This document shows positions 24,001 through 36,262 of a stretch of 64,000 nucleotides of DNA, one piece after another; position 1 is the stretch's first letter; each line of letters opens with the position of its first letter. Source of the stretch: Isoetes taiwanensis (taxonomy: Eukaryota; Streptophyta; Lycopodiopsida; Isoetales; Isoetaceae); the NCBI GenBank assembly GCA_021234155.1, contig JAJEKV010000008.1:7528445-7592444 (forward strand). The letters run 5' to 3'. The notes beneath the pieces were generated by a model, which was given only the letters and a program-made list of their open reading frames with translations, did no database searches and was not told where the DNA came from. The position numbers were made by a program, and so were the translations under genes.

Positions 24001-25444
24001 TCTCGCTCGCACAACGCTCACACAAGACTTCTGAAGATCATCTGGTCCAATCCCTGTCATGCAAAGGTGAAATACTTGCTGTGGCTTTTAGCAAATAAAA
24101 GTGCAATACCAAGGAAATATATCAGGGGTCAGCCCCCAGCATTCTATCAATGCAAATGGTGTGGAGAACAGGCAACCCAGAAACATGTATTCTGGCTGTG
24201 CAAACATATCCAGGTTATTTGGAAACAAGCATGGAAAGTGTGGAGCCATCTTACAGTAGCAAACATGAGCAGCAGCATCACCTGGCATATGCTCCTCACA
24301 GGCATGAAGGAGGATAACGTGCAATACCTGGAAAATATCCCCACTTGGCAATTATTAGGCAATAATTCACAGTTTCAGCTGGCCCTCATCAAATAAAGGG
24401 AACAAGAAATGATCAGGAGGTGTGGAATGTTTTGAGAGCTCACATAGTCTAGACCATATGGAGAAGGTACACAGTCATGCACTTTGAAAATCATGATATT
24501 CAGATTAATCTCCTGATGACGGAACTATGGACAAATATGATTGCAACAATAGCGGCCCAGCACTCTTGGATCATGAGTAAAAAAATGAATGAGGATAAAA
24601 AAGAGGAGGAAGCTGCAAAATGGCTTAGAATCTGGAGCCCGACTTTCTGTACCAGAAGAGGGGAAGAGCCGGAGTGGATCTGGACACCCCCGCGCTGGCT
24701 AATGAACCTCTGAATACAGGGAAGGGAAGGGGTTAGTGCACTAATATTTAGGAAGGATCTTACACTCAATAGAGAGCCTCCCTTGCAGACCCTGCTCCCT
24801 CATGTCAATAAGTCTGAATCCGCAGACAGAAGGACCCATCGCGAAGATAAATCTGAAGAAACAAAAGAAAAAACAGAAGCAGCTGAGTGTGACTAAAAGT
24901 CAGTCAAGCAAGAAGCAAGCAATAGATCTGATACAAAGCAAACCCCCCTCTGTGGCTCCATCAACCTGTCGATCTTGTTGCCGGAGTGGAGGAACTGGAG
25001 CTGAGCGACGGGATCCAAGCGCAACAGAGGAGAAAATGGTAAAAGAAAATTACAGGAGTCGGGAATGGTGCTTTTATACAGGGTAGTTCAGCACCCCTTC
25101 TGCGCATGCCAGTTCATGTCAGCCACGTGGCAGGCCTTCATTTGCATGATCAGATCGCAGGACCTGGAAACAGAAGTACAATTAATGGGGATTACTCAGA
25201 CCAGATCTAAGCAAGTACCTAATCTGGGTAGCTAATGGTTAGCACGAAAGACCCATGCAGCAGCGGTCTGAAGCTCAAACCCGTCCACCAGTAATTGTTT
25301 AGGCACTATCACCACTATTATCTCTACAATTTTATGGGGCTCTAACCATTAAGGTTGTGTAGTAACATTTGTAAACAACAGGAGCGCCCATAGTGGGTTG
25401 GGTAGTGTTGGGGCCTACATGCACCAGGTCTATGGCTCGATTCC

Positions 25445-25475
<31 letters not shown>
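24001..25475 (+). mobile_element. 5'-truncated LINE (LINE-1 family) joined to a hinge
   Basis: Body of about 1.47 kb that starts in ORF2 roughly 50 bases upstream of the start of the other truncated copy (21513), and ends with GGCTCGATTCCC and a 30-base poly-A. Together with the head and module A upstream it has the same layout as the noncoding units. No target-site duplication was identified. Confidence 0.82.
24061..24713 (+). pseudogene. LINE ORF2 C-terminal part, zinc finger (broken)
   Basis: It reads KYLLWLLANKSAIPRKYIRG, zinc finger CKWCGEQATQKHVFWLC and WHMLLTGMKED, with a stop near 24396. The remaining part is open in another frame from 24477 and ends at WIWTPPRWLMNL. One or more indels separate the two. 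It lacks endonuclease and RT. Confidence 0.8.
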
Positions 25476-25478
<3 letters not shown>

Positions 25479-25987
25479 TACTGGGGCCCACACCCCTCTC
25501 CTAGTGGGTACTGTTATTAAAGTTTTTGATTCCTAAGGGCCCTAAGGCATGGACCAGTTGTTGTTGAGAGGTCATGGGCTCAAACCCAGGTGACCATAGG
25601 TGTCCCCCTCTTATTGTGCTGGGGCTCCCACTTTCTTGGGGCTTTTGCCCATTGTTGTATTTTTAGACAAGTGTTGGTGGCGGGAGCTCCGCACTTGCCT
25701 CCCCACCCCTGCTCTCCCCACCCCTCTTTCCCCTCCCATCCCCCCTCCTCTCCTTCTCTCTCTCCGCTCCTTCTCTCCCCCTCTCTCCACCCCTTCTTTC
25801 CACCCCTTCTTTCCTCTTTCTTTCTTTCTGCTCTCTTTCTTTCTTCTCCTTTGTTGTTCTGGTTGGCCATGCAGCCTCTCCGATCTTGCCCAAGGTCTGG
25901 ATGCTGCTGGATTGGCCTGACGAGCAGAGAGGGTTGGTCCCACCCCCTCTGGCCTCTTTTGCTCCCCCTGTTAAGGGGGGAGCTTTT
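25476..25987 (+). repeat. Head module 6
   Basis: It follows the poly-A directly. It carries GGTCATGGGCTCAAACCCAGG (TGGG/CCCA stem around CTCAAA, T-arm-like), the core GTGTTGGTGGCGGGAGCTCC, and about 150 bp of nearly pure CT-rich sequence. Long ORFs across the CT tract are artefacts of composition. Confidence 0.6.
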
Positions 25988-26454
25988 GGGACCATTAGGG
26001 TCCGATGTGGTATTGAGGATGATTATATTTTATACCCATCTAGCACCCTCCTGAGAGTCTGTCTAGGTCTCTTAGGATCTCTTGGCTTGGGATGTGTGAC
26101 TGCGTCTATGTGTGGAGGATCCTGTAACCCTCTCCAGTCAGTTGCTCACTCCTGACCCTTCTTCTTGTGCCATAGCCTTGTGACTCGTGTTGCATGGATG
26201 CCTTGAGTGTCTGACGTTCTTCATAGCCTAGGCGTATGGTTTTATGGTTCTGGATTTCCTAGTCCGTATGTGATGCATGGGTGTTTGTTTGCCTGATGTT
26301 CTTTGCTTGGACTGTGTGGGGATCCCATCTGGTTTCTGGGTTGATGATTGCGTGCTTCCTGCTGTTCTTCATGTATTCCCCCTCTCAGGAGCATGGTCTA
26401 GGGATTTCTGGGATTGGTTGTATGACTCTACCCACCACATCGAACCCTAATATG
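25988..26454 (+). repeat. Module A, copy 6
   Basis: Complete A with an intact hinge; similar in detail to copy 3 (both have 'tattgaggatgattatattttatacccatct'-type text and end 'gactctacccacca'). Confidence 0.74.
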
Positions 26455-28140
26455 AGGAACCCTAATTTCCTTGAGGAGGGCGCTTGAAGGGCGCGCCCTT
26501 CATAGCCCTTCACGCCCTTCATCTCTGAATTTGTAGCCCGTTCTTCATCGATCTGTGCTCATTCCAAGCATGATCTTGAGCTGCAGCAGCCACCATTGGA
26601 AGCGCCATCTCCAAACCAATCCGGAAAACTATCTCTTGATGGATTTGACGAAGATTCACTCAAGATATTGAAGTTTGAAGATTCGGCCAAGAAAGGGGCT
26701 GGTGCAGCAGATTTTCAGCAGGATTTTGGTGAAAATGGGTGATGGAGGAGCTGATTTGCCATGGAAAACAGGGGATGGAGCATAAAGGAGGTGCCCAATA
26801 TGATTATCCCCTCATTTGTGCTCGGATTTTGGCCTAGAAGGGGTCGGTTTTGTCAATCTTCGCCATCTAACGAGGTTCTTGTAAGTCCCAATGGCCAATC
26901 TCGGGGGCTGTTTGGGCAGTTTTGTGGAAGTTACTCATGAAGAAGAAGGGCACCCAGGCTGGATTTGCCATATCCAAGTTCATTTGTGGAGTTTATAATC
27001 TTGTGGGGCTGAAATCATAAGTAAACAGACCGGTTTTGAAGGAGGATTGAGCTTAAAGCGTAGATGTGGAGAGTCTTGAAGAATGGTTAGTCGAATAGCT
27101 CCAAGCCTTCTCACCTTTCTTGCTGAAATTATATCCTAAAAGCCCTTCTACACAAAGGTCGGTTTTACCCCGTAATATAGGATCCTTTTGAAGGAGTTTT
27201 GGAGTATCAGGGATGTCGGGTGGCAGGAAGGGAGCCATGGGAAGGATCAAAAGCTAGGAAGCAGCTAGGACTCAAGAAAAGAAGCATGAAATTCGAGTTC
27301 AAAACAGGTTAGGGGCTGCCCATGACAGAAATCAGAAAATGGGCATTCAAGAATACAAATCCAGGTTGGTTTGTTGATTATTTCATCAATTTTACTTCAT
27401 TGGAGTAGGTACATTTGTTGTTCAAGCCATAGGATGGTGTATTGGCTGATTTGGATCATCTTAAAAGATAGATTATTGGGGATTGTTCATCCTAATTCAT
27501 GACAGTCCCGGATTTGGGGAAGAACAGCAAAATAGAGGATCCAATTAAGCCCAATTTAGGCTGAACTTGATGGGGCTTTTGATGGATTCATGCTCGGAAT
27601 TGCCATGTTAATCTATGGAAGAAGTTTCATTAGCTAATTTTGAGAATTGGGGGAGTAATTGAAGATTTTAGATTCCCCACAGAAACTGTCTTTTTGAAAT
27701 GGGTCCAAATTTAGAGAAAATCTGATGGGGCTTTTTGCATGGATGGATTCGGAAGCATGGGCCGACCCATGTAGCAAATTTTCAGACTTCAATTTTGAGT
27801 AGGGAGCTCAGAATGGAAGAAATTGAGAATTCTGATCAAAAAACAGACCGATTTTGTGTTTGATCTTGAAAGTAAGACATGATGGCATGCTTGGGTGGCT
27901 GACAGGTCAGATATGGCAGGCTGATATGGCAGTGGTGGCAGACCCAACATGACAGGGTGGCAGGAGTGATGTGACCACCCCCAACCACTCTAATTTTTTG
28001 GGGGGGGAAAAAGGGTCAAACCTTGACCCAATGGGATTGGGACACGTGGCAGGTGTCCAATGGGCACGTCGCAGGTGCCCTACAGCTGAGGTGGGCACCC
28101 TAGGAGTACAAGGTGGAATTTCAAAAAACAAAAAATGAAA
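26455..28140 (+). repeat. Module B, copy 3
   Basis: Closest to copy 1 at 1284. It ends in CACGTGGCAGGTGTCC boxes and an A-rich tail (CAAAAAACAAAAAATGAAAA) instead of a clean poly-A. The small ORFs of other copies are not conserved here. Confidence 0.65.
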
Positions 28141-28642
28141 AATCATATGGTGGACTTGTATTCTTCTTGCCTCCCATGGGAAGGGTGTCTCCCATGGACA
28201 CCCCATATGAGGTGTTTTTTTCGTTGAGAACCCATTATTGGCCCACATTTGGGGCCCACGATGTATATGGGGGTGCTGGAGGTACGAAGCCCCGCACCCG
28301 CCTTATTGTTGTGCCTTGTGTCTTTGCATCTTTCGTGCATGTGTCTTGCATGCCAATCGGGGACAAGGGCATCCATGCATCGGGGGGAAAAAAAAAAAAA
28401 AAAGGGGGGGGGTAGTTTAAGCTTAAGTCCCTTAGCATTTTCAGCCCCTTCTCTTTAAGGGAGGAGGGGTAAAATGGCGTTCCATAGGTTCTAGCCTGGT
28501 GACGTATGTCCCTTAACATGTTCGCCCTTCCTCTCCTTGGGAGGGAGGGTCTATTGGCGCCTGTGGACCATAGTTTTATGGCTTAGCAATCAAAGGGAGA
28601 AGGTCCCACTTCCTTTAACTTTTCGGCTCGGGGGGAATCTTT
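28141..28642 (+). repeat. Head module 7
   Basis: Close relative of the heads at 2976 and 18737: CCCATGGGAAGGGTGTCTCC, the GGGTGCTGGAGGTACGAAGC core, A15 then G8, and the doubled CCTTAAC..GGGAGG block. Confidence 0.6.
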
Positions 28643-29170
28643 GGGACCATTAGGATCCGATGTGGTTTCGAGAATGATTACAACTTACGCCCATCTAGCA
28701 TCCTGAGCAGTCAGTCCTGGTTTGGCCTTGGTTTGGTCTTGAGTCCGAGTTTGGTCTAGATTTCTTAGGTTGTGATGGATCCTTGTTGGGGGGTGAGTGC
28801 GTATTTTATGTTTTCATCTTGTAACCCTCTCCCGAGTTCCCCGAGAGTCGGTTCCCTCTCCCACCCCTTGTTTGGTGCCTGCACTTGGTGTGTTGCGTGG
28901 ATTAGCTGCCTGGCGTCTGACGTTCCTCTCTGTCCTTGTGCTTGCATTACTTGGTTTGTGGGTACTCCAGGTCGAGTGTGTTGTGTAGATTAGCTCCCGC
29001 GTCTGACGTTCTTCCCTTGACTGTTTGGTAGTGCCTTCCTTTGATCTTTTGTTCTGGAGTTGGTGTGTGCTCGATGGTCACTTCATGTAGAGTCTTCGTC
29101 CACCTCAGGGTCACATGCTAGTTGTTTTAGGTTCATGCATGACTCCACCTACCACATCGACCTAATATGA
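28643..29170 (+). repeat. Module A, copy 7
   Basis: Complete A. The hinge has lost two bases (ATCGACCTAATATGA). TCTGACGT subrepeats lie near 28915 and 29003. Confidence 0.74.
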
Positions 29171-29520
29171 CTTGAGAAGGGCTCTTTGGGACCAATTAAG
29201 GTCCGAATTGGAGATTTGAGAAGGATTAGTAGAGCCCACAAAGGCCCTTAGACCGGTTAGTCCCCAGGTGGAGTTTGTGTGTCTTTATTTTGGCTTTTGT
29301 TTGTGGGTGATGATATGAGTTGAGACGATGCTATTTTTGGATGATATGCTTGGCTGCTCGTTCGGATGGATCTGGAGTGCCTGACTTCCTTTTGTTGTAG
29401 TTTGTGTTGTAGTTTGAGCTGGCCCTCCACCTGGGCCTAGTCGGAATCTTCGTGTTGCACCTCGTGCCTTTGCTTTGTGGGTTCTTTTATGACTCTTTCT
29501 CCAATTCGAACCCTAATATG
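29171..29520 (+). repeat. Diverged A-like segment before LINE 5' fragment
   Basis: It begins GGGACCAATTAAGGTCCGAA, an altered A start, and ends GACTCTTTCTCCAATTCGAACCC plus hinge tail. The same end occurs at 39524-39585. It may be the A variant proper to the LINE 5' ends at 29521 and 43521. Confidence 0.5.
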
Positions 29521-30230
29521 AAATTTCCCATTCCCAATTCCCCAATCCCTTCCCTCCTCCCTTAGGCGCTAGACGCTTGCGCCAATGGGCCTCCCCCTTG
29601 CCCCCCTTCTTCATCGCCCTTCTCCCCCGCCCGTCATTTCCCCACCTAAAGTTCCCTTCTCTGCTCCCGCGTGTCACGGGGTACGGGGGTCAGCAAAGGC
29701 CAACCAAAGTTTGACACCTAGGCCAACGGCCCCCTGCACTCCGTATCCTGGCCCTGCCTGACAGCCCGTCTCCACTCTGATCGTAAACGTCAAGCTGCCG
29801 GGACCGAGTTCTTGCGAGATCTTTCTGGAAAATTTCAGGGTTGTAGACGAAGGCGCTGGAAGTCTTGATCTCAGAATCGTGCTGCTAAGATTGTAAGCTT
29901 TTGAGCGAATACAGATTTGCCCATAGTTGGGGGAAGCCCCACGATTTGCCTAACTGAGTCCGGAAGTTGCCTAACGCTGTGATTCGTGGATAATCTGGTG
30001 ATATACGAGCTCTGTTAAGCCAGTTTGAATAGTGATTGGGCAGCAATCGGGTCTAAGTTGTGAAGTGGATCAATTGGCGATTCGGTTCTTGGTTAAGTTC
30101 AGGGCATTTGTGTTCTTTGAAGCAAAAACCTTATGGCCTGCCCAAATGCAATGCTATCTGCGATTAACAGAATGAAATGCAAACATGCAAAGGAGCATGA
30201 AAGACTCAAATCGACGGAGCATAAAAATCG
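29521..30230 (+). mobile_element. LINE 5' fragment (5' UTR and first codons of ORF1)
   Basis: Nearly identical to 43521-44246: TC-rich start, GGCGCTAGACGCTTGCGCC, long 5' UTR, then the ORF1 ATG at 30133 with MACPNAMLSAINRMKCKHAK. It stops after about 33 codons, where antisense 18S sequence begins. Confidence 0.85.
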
Positions 30231-30364
30231 ACTTGTAGAAGCCCAGTATTATTATTTATTGTCACTACCTCCCCGTATCAGGATTGGGTAATTTGCGCAC
30301 CTGCTGCCGTCCTTGGATGTGGTTGCCATCTCTCAGGCTCCCTCTCCGGAATCGAACCCTAATT
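30231..30364 (-). pseudogene. 18S rRNA gene fragment, antisense, copy 2
   Basis: The minus strand reads ATTAGGGTTCGATTCCGGAG, then the GGGAGCCTGAGA-like and CCACATCCAAGGA regions of 18S rRNA, up to AATAAATAATAATACTGGGC. It overlaps copies 1 and 3 but extends further at the right end, into GAATCGAACCCTAATT, which is also the hinge sequence. It joins LINE sequence on the left and module B-like sequence on the right. Confidence 0.88.
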
Positions 30365-31449
30365 CACTGGATTCCAGTTGGTTGAAGGATTTTCGAGCCA
30401 CACTCTAAGATATGGACTTCCTTGATGAAAAGTTGACGAAATAGCTTCAAGTTTCCTCTCTATTCTTGCTGAAATTTGGTCCTAGAGTCTCTCCATTCAA
30501 AGGTTGGTTCCATTCCGTAATATTGTATCCTTTGGGGAGGGATTTTGGTGGAGTTAGAGACTTAAGGTGTCAATAATGGAACCATGGGGTCGATTTAGAG
30601 GTAGGTAGCAGCTGGGATTCATGGAAGGAAGTACCAAAATCGAGATTGAAGCAGGTTGGGGCTGCCCATTTACAGAAAATCAGAAGGGGCAAGGAGTTCT
30701 TGGAGAAATCAGGGTTCAGACCTTGATTGAGCCCATATCTAGCTAAATTTGGAGGGGCTTTTGGCAGAGAGGAGCTCAGAATGATCAGACGACCATGTTT
30801 GAGTAGCGTAATTGGAAAAAGATCATAAAAAACAGGGATGTTATAGGGATTTTACATCTCGGGCTAATGGGTTTGGGGCAGTAGGCCCAATTGCCTAATC
30901 AAGCCTAAAAACAGTGATAATTTGAAGGGGCTAGCAAGTTTTCTAAGTTTGGGCACCAGATCCGACCACATGAGGCTAGAATTTGGGGTTTAATTGCAAA
31001 GCATGGGCCAAAATCAAGAGAAAACAGGTCTGTAACAGGGTATTGGCTGTTCTTGGCCAAAATCAGAGATAAAGGTTCAATTCAACCCAAATTAAGAGTA
31101 ACATGAAGGGGCTTTTCACATGGGCACAAGAATGATAATCCGTCCATGTGCAGCAAAAATTGGAGGCAAAATCAAAGGATTAGTTGGCCAATTGAAAAGT
31201 TTGGAGCTGTTTGTGACAGTTATGGGCTCAAAAGGGGGAAATTCTTAATTCAGCCCAAATCAATGCAAATCCAATGGGGCTTTTTGGATGAATCAGCTCG
31301 GAATAGCAGGCCGACCAAGTATAGAAAAAATTGGAAGCAAATTCGAGGGATTACTTGGCCAATTAGAAATTTGGGGCTTTTTCTGGTTGTGACAGTTTTT
31401 GGGCTTATCTCGACATCAACAGGGCAGTTTGGGGTAAACTTGAAATGAT
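30365..31449 (+). repeat. Module B-like sequence, variant 4
   Basis: It shares the TTCTTGCTGAAATTTGGTCCT, CCGTAATATTGTATCCTT and AGGTAGCAGC blocks with B, then becomes its own variant. Two adjacent, diverged units of about 178 bp lie near 31080-31435 (each with GGGGCTTTT.. and GGCCAATTGAAA or GGCCAATTAGAAA). Confidence 0.55.
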
Positions 31450-31628
31450 GGTACCTTTGCCTAGTTGGCATAGGGTACCTAACATAGGCTGTTGGAGTCA
31501 TAATGGGGGAGGTTCAAACCCCTCTTTTGGTCTTTTCTCATGAAGTGATGGCCAAGGGCCACATGTGGGGAGTGGGTCAAACCTTCCCTTGACCTTTTAT
31601 GGGGACACGTGGCAGGTGCCCAGCAGCC
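31450..31628 (+). repeat. tRNA-derived SINE-like sequence
   Basis: Good A-box (TTGCCTAGTTGG at 31457) and B-box (GGTTCAAACCCC at 31511), spaced as in a tRNA gene. The rest is not a foldable tRNA. The 3' part has GGGGACACGTGGCAGGTGCC. No poly-A separates it from block D. Confidence 0.55.
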
Positions 31629-32066
31629 AGAGCCCAAAACTTTAGCTGATATCTAATGTGAACTACATTTTAACAGTGCCATGCTAGAACAAAATAAAAT
31701 TGGCACCAGTCGCGGTAGGAATCATCCGGCAAACAGCATCCGCCGAGTCTTCGTTGCAGCCGCAGTACTTGGGCTGAGGAGCAGAATGCTCTGCTGGATC
31801 TGGATGGACTTCCCCAAATCCGGCGAAACTGGGCAAAAACAGGGGCGCAGGTTTGTCTTTTATTTTTCGTTTATTTTTCGACTGGTCTCAGGGCTTGATG
31901 CCCGCCATAAATGCCATAAATGCACCATGTCATATGTTCATAATTAGATGCCCGCCATAAATGCCATAAATGCCATGAATGTAACGTGTCATGAGATGGT
32001 AATTTTTAAGGAAGAAATTCGATGAGAACAAAAATTGGATACTGCATGTATCAAATGTCATATGTC
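31629..32066 (+). repeat. Block D, copy 2 (interrupted by LINE-2)
   Basis: Strong match to 20497-20939, including TTTAGCTGATATCTAATGTG and the double 'gcccgccataaatgcc' subrepeat. Its right end, TCAAATGTCATATGTC (32051-32066), is the left target-site duplication of LINE-2. The minisatellite that should follow resumes at 38971. Confidence 0.8.
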
Positions 32067-32246
32067 TTTTTTTTTATTGAAGGCTTTATATATGTATTAA
32101 TAAAAAGTTATAAGATTAACAAAAAATTACTTTTTGACAGGGAAGTATAACCCTTTTGGTAGGTAGAAAAAGTAAAAGTACTGGATAGAAAACTTAGAGA
32201 TAATTGAGATCTGGAAATCATAGTCTGATATGGAGTGACGGCCCGC

Positions 32247-35200
32247 CTAAAAGTATGATCTGAGATTGGAGTTGCTTGACTTTCTCCCTCTGCCTCTAAC
32301 CATGACCGTGAGGGTACAAAATACACATAGACATGCTCCTGCCATGGCCATATTGAAGCGACCCTTATTGTCTTTAGCTTGGCAGAGCATGTCTCTTCTA
32401 ACGCCCGGGTTCTGATCACAACAGCATCCACAAAAACATGGTTCTTCATGGCTGTAAAGGTCTGGTGGTCCAAAGACCTTGATCCATTTCTGATTGGCAG
32501 CCGGGTCGATCTTCTTCCACTTGAGTTTGCGCACCAAAACAAAGATAATTCCTGGAAAAGCACCAAAGGAGCTGTAAGAATCAAAGAATCAAAACGAGTT
32601 CTAAGTAGCAGCAATGATCCATTTAATATCATATTCAATTTGCTTGATCACGGCCTCCGGATGAGTGATTTCACAATTGAAGATAAAATTGTTTCTGCCC
32701 TTCCAAATTCTCTATAAAACAATGTATAGCTTCCAATCAGTTGGGTTTATGGGCCAGAAGAACTCCTCCGAATTGAGGGCGTTGAGGTCCAAACCGAGCA
32801 GGTTGGAAGCAAGTTCAAGTACCCATTCCGACCACATACATGATCGAAATAAATGCTCCTCGTCTTCCCTGTGACTGAGACATCTTGGGCATACATCAGA
32901 ATCTGTCATGTTAAGCCTATGTCTTTTGGAGTTGGTGGCTAAAGCTTATGCCAGAGCTGCCACATAAAGGACTTCACTTTAGGAGGAATTGGACAAGCCC
33001 ACATGAATTTGAGATTGCTGGTACATCTATCCTCCCCTATCTGCCACTTGGTGTGGATAGAAATCCTCTGATTCCTCATTAAGTATTTATATGCTGCTCT
33101 GACTGTAAATCTCGCCGAATCATTATATTTCCAATTACAATTGTCTTCTGACCAAATGCTTTGAGAGAGCACCGTACAAATATTATTGTACAGTAACTCT
33201 GAGTTCTCATCCTCATTGGCAATCACTGATCTCCTGAAAGGAATTATCCCCTGCTCATCAAAGAAGTCTCTGATGTAGAAAAGCCCCTTGCTCTTCCAAA
33301 GCTTAGCCTGTTCCGGAAAGTGACATGCTAAACAGAGAGAAGGATCATTAGTAAGCAAGCCTGGATTCCAAAAAATAGATTGATCCATGGAAAGCCCCTC
33401 CTTCCATGTAAACATACCTTTGACTAAATTCCATGCCATGATCCACTTCTTGATTAAACCAGGGATCGAATTGGGAACAGAGAAAGGAAAATAGATAGAA
33501 TGAGGGAGATTGAGGTGAAGTTTCTTCCATCCATAGGATAAGCATTTGGTTAAATAATGCCTAATAATTATAGAAACTGGATGGTTAATGTTATTGTAGG
33601 CTGCCTTGTAAAAATATTTGGCAGCCAGGGCTATACCCTGTTTCTCAATGTTGATGACTCCCAGACCCCCAATGCTCTTACTTTTACAACATTCCTCCAT
33701 AGCAACCGGGGTCCAGCATCTCTTGTTTTGACCACTAGAAATGAACCTGCCTATGATACTCTGTAATTTGTAGGAAACTTTCTTTGGGGCTAAGATGACC
33801 GAGGATTGATACACATGTGAGGAGGATATGACAAAATTAGCTATAATGGCTCTGCCCTGCTTGGAGATATATTTAGAGTTTAGGCTATCCACCTTTTTCT
33901 GGAACTTTTCAATAATATCCGACCAGATATCAGACGGGCTACCTTTAAGGACAAGGGGAATACCAAGAATTTTTGATGAGCTAGTAGGAAGAATATACTT
34001 ACAGCCCATGAGAGCAGCTGTTTGCTCTCCTTTTACCTGATCTCTAGCTACTACTTTGGATTTGATCGGGTTAATTTTGCATCCCGAAGCTACCCCGAAA
34101 TCCTCCAGAATTGTTTGGGTGTTGGAGAGAGACCTGTTATCCATGGAGACTAGAAGAAATGTGTCATCTGCAAAATGGCCGTTTAAAATTTGATCCATCA
34201 CTTCGTTTTCCGGGAGGGAAAGACCTTGGATCAAGTTAGTATTTTTGGCCTCTTCCAGCTTGCTGTGAAGAGCCTCCATTATAATAAAAAACAGGAAGGG
34301 GGCTAATGGGCACCCTTGCTTGACCCCTCTTTGCAAAGGAAAGAAGGGGCTGCATTCACCATTAATAAGAACTGAAGATCTGGAGTTTGAGAGAATACCT
34401 TTAAATAGAAGAATTACCTCATTGAAGAAGCCTAGAGCAGTGCAACATTTGAATAAGAAGTTCCAACTGACTGTATCGAAAGCTTTAGCAATATCTAGCT
34501 TTATGAGAGCTATGTCCTGATTGGAGTCTTTTGCCCAGTTCAGCCCCAGCATTGCAGTTACCACATTGTCAAGGATAAATCTATCCTTCAAGTAGGCAGC
34601 CTGTGAGGTGCTAATGATTTTCTCCAAAACATTCTTTAGCCTTTTAGCAATAGTCCCTGAAATAATCTTATAAACCACATTAATTAGTTAAAGAGATGGG
34701 CCTGTAATCCGAGAGAGTAGTAGGCATATCGGTCTTAGGAATAAGAGTGATCAGACTGGTATTGATTCTAGCATCCAAGTATTTAATTTCCCTGAACTCA
34801 TTAGCCAGCTTAGTTAGGCAAACTCCAATTACCGGCCAAGCTTTGATAAAGAACTCAACCGGGAGCCCATCAGGCCCAGGGATTTTACCTTTTTCCATTT
34901 CCATAGCAAATTTGAGGAGTTCCTCGTCGGAGAAAGGCCTTATTATATTAAGATTATCCTCAGCACTTACTTTAGCTTGGAGGTTGATGAATTCATCCAT
35001 AGAAGCCAGAGGACAGTCCTGATTCGTGCCCATTATACCTGTAAAGTGAGTGGCTGCAGCAAGCTTGATTTGATCCTCATCCGAAATATCTTCATCCCCT
35101 ACCTTTATTTCAAAAATATGATTTTTCTTCTGCCTGCCCTTGGCTTTAACAAAGAAGAACTTAGAGTTGCTTCTTTCATCATTTTTAATTTCAGTAATTT

Positions 35201-36260
35201 TGGCTTTGAGTCTCCAGCCATCAGCAATCCTTATTTCCTCTTTTTCAATTTCAGTTCTAATATCTTCCTTTTCTTCATCTGGGGCATTGGGGAGCATATC
35301 TCTCAGATTTCGGAGGTGAGCAAGCTTACTATAGTGTATAGATTTTCCCCATTCTTTTAGCCATTTTTTTATTGCCTTGGCTACTGTTATCCACCAGAAC
35401 ATCCATCCAGACTTACCAGTTGGCTGGGGGAAATTGGCTATCACCTCCTTTAGCCTGTCCATGAATTCCTCATGCTCGAGGAGACTAGTATTAAGTTTGA
35501 AGTATGTCTTCCTCTTTTTGTTGACAGAGTTGCCAGCCCTGATTCTCAACTGTTGGGGGTAGTGGTCTGACAGAGTATAACCCTCCATATTGTTAACTCT
35601 GCAACTTTCATTCCAAAGATTTTCCGAAAGGTAGAATCTGTCATGTAAACACAAGGTAGGATCCAATCTCTTATCTGTCCAACTGTAAGAATTAGGTTTA
35701 GTCCTGGCTAGATTGAGATTGTGACTTTTAGTTAGATCCATCCAAGCTTCCTTTTCAGGTTTCCCAAGGGGCCTGTAGTTCTTGTTCTTCATAAAGCTAT
35801 TTGTCACCATATTTAAATCTCCACCCAGAATGCATTCATCGAAATCAAGGTTATCGAGGCTACTTTTGACCTTTTTCCAAATCTCCACCCTTTCTGTGGG
35901 GCTGTTGTAAGCATAAATGTTCACAAGGGCCAATTTAGTTCTGTGGACAGTACAAAGGAGAATCTGCCACCTACCATTTCTGTCATTAACCATATACTTA
36001 TTAGAAATATTAAGACTATGCCTCCACGCAATAGCTATTCCTGCAGAAGAGTCATTAGCAGGGATAGACCAGATTAAATAATTGGGAGGGAGAGTTCTAC
36101 TACTAATAATAATCTCATGATCCAAACTATGAATTTTATGCTCTTGAAGAAACAATACATCAGGGTTAAGGGAGGAGAGACAAACCTTTAATCTATCCCT
36201 TTTAAATAAGCTATTAATACCCTGGAGATTCCAGGTAATACAGCACATGTCCTTGTCCAT
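32247..36260 (-). pseudogene. LINE-2 ORF2: endonuclease + RT + zinc finger + RNase H (broken)
   Basis: Domains on the minus strand in order: AP endonuclease (WNLQGINS, LQEHKI, GGDLNMV, SDHYP), RT (GPDGLPVEFFIKAW, YRPISLTN, KLDIAKAFDTVSW, KQGCPLAPFLF, intact FADD at 34163-34174), zinc finger (CPRCLSHREDEEHLFRSC), and a degraded RNase H of the plant L1 type (DQNPGV..KDNKGRFNMAMAG). Breaks: an extra TAAT next to an AAT at about 34682 splits the RT at YRPISLTN, a two-base change near 32940 splits it before the zinc finger, and TGG has become TAG near 32713. Catalytic motifs are otherwise intact. Confidence 0.92.
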
Positions 36261-36262
36261 CA
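36258..36262 (-). promoter_or_regulatory. ORF1/ORF2 overlap TGATG
   Basis: The ORF1 TGA and ORF2 ATG share one base. This is the LINE-2 counterpart of the ATGA overlap in the LINE-1 family. Confidence 0.7.

Noticed and set aside
25590-26054. Pro/Ser/Leu-rich and Arg/Glu-rich ORFs on both strands
   Set aside because: They cover a CT-rich tract of a head module and are not conserved in the other heads.
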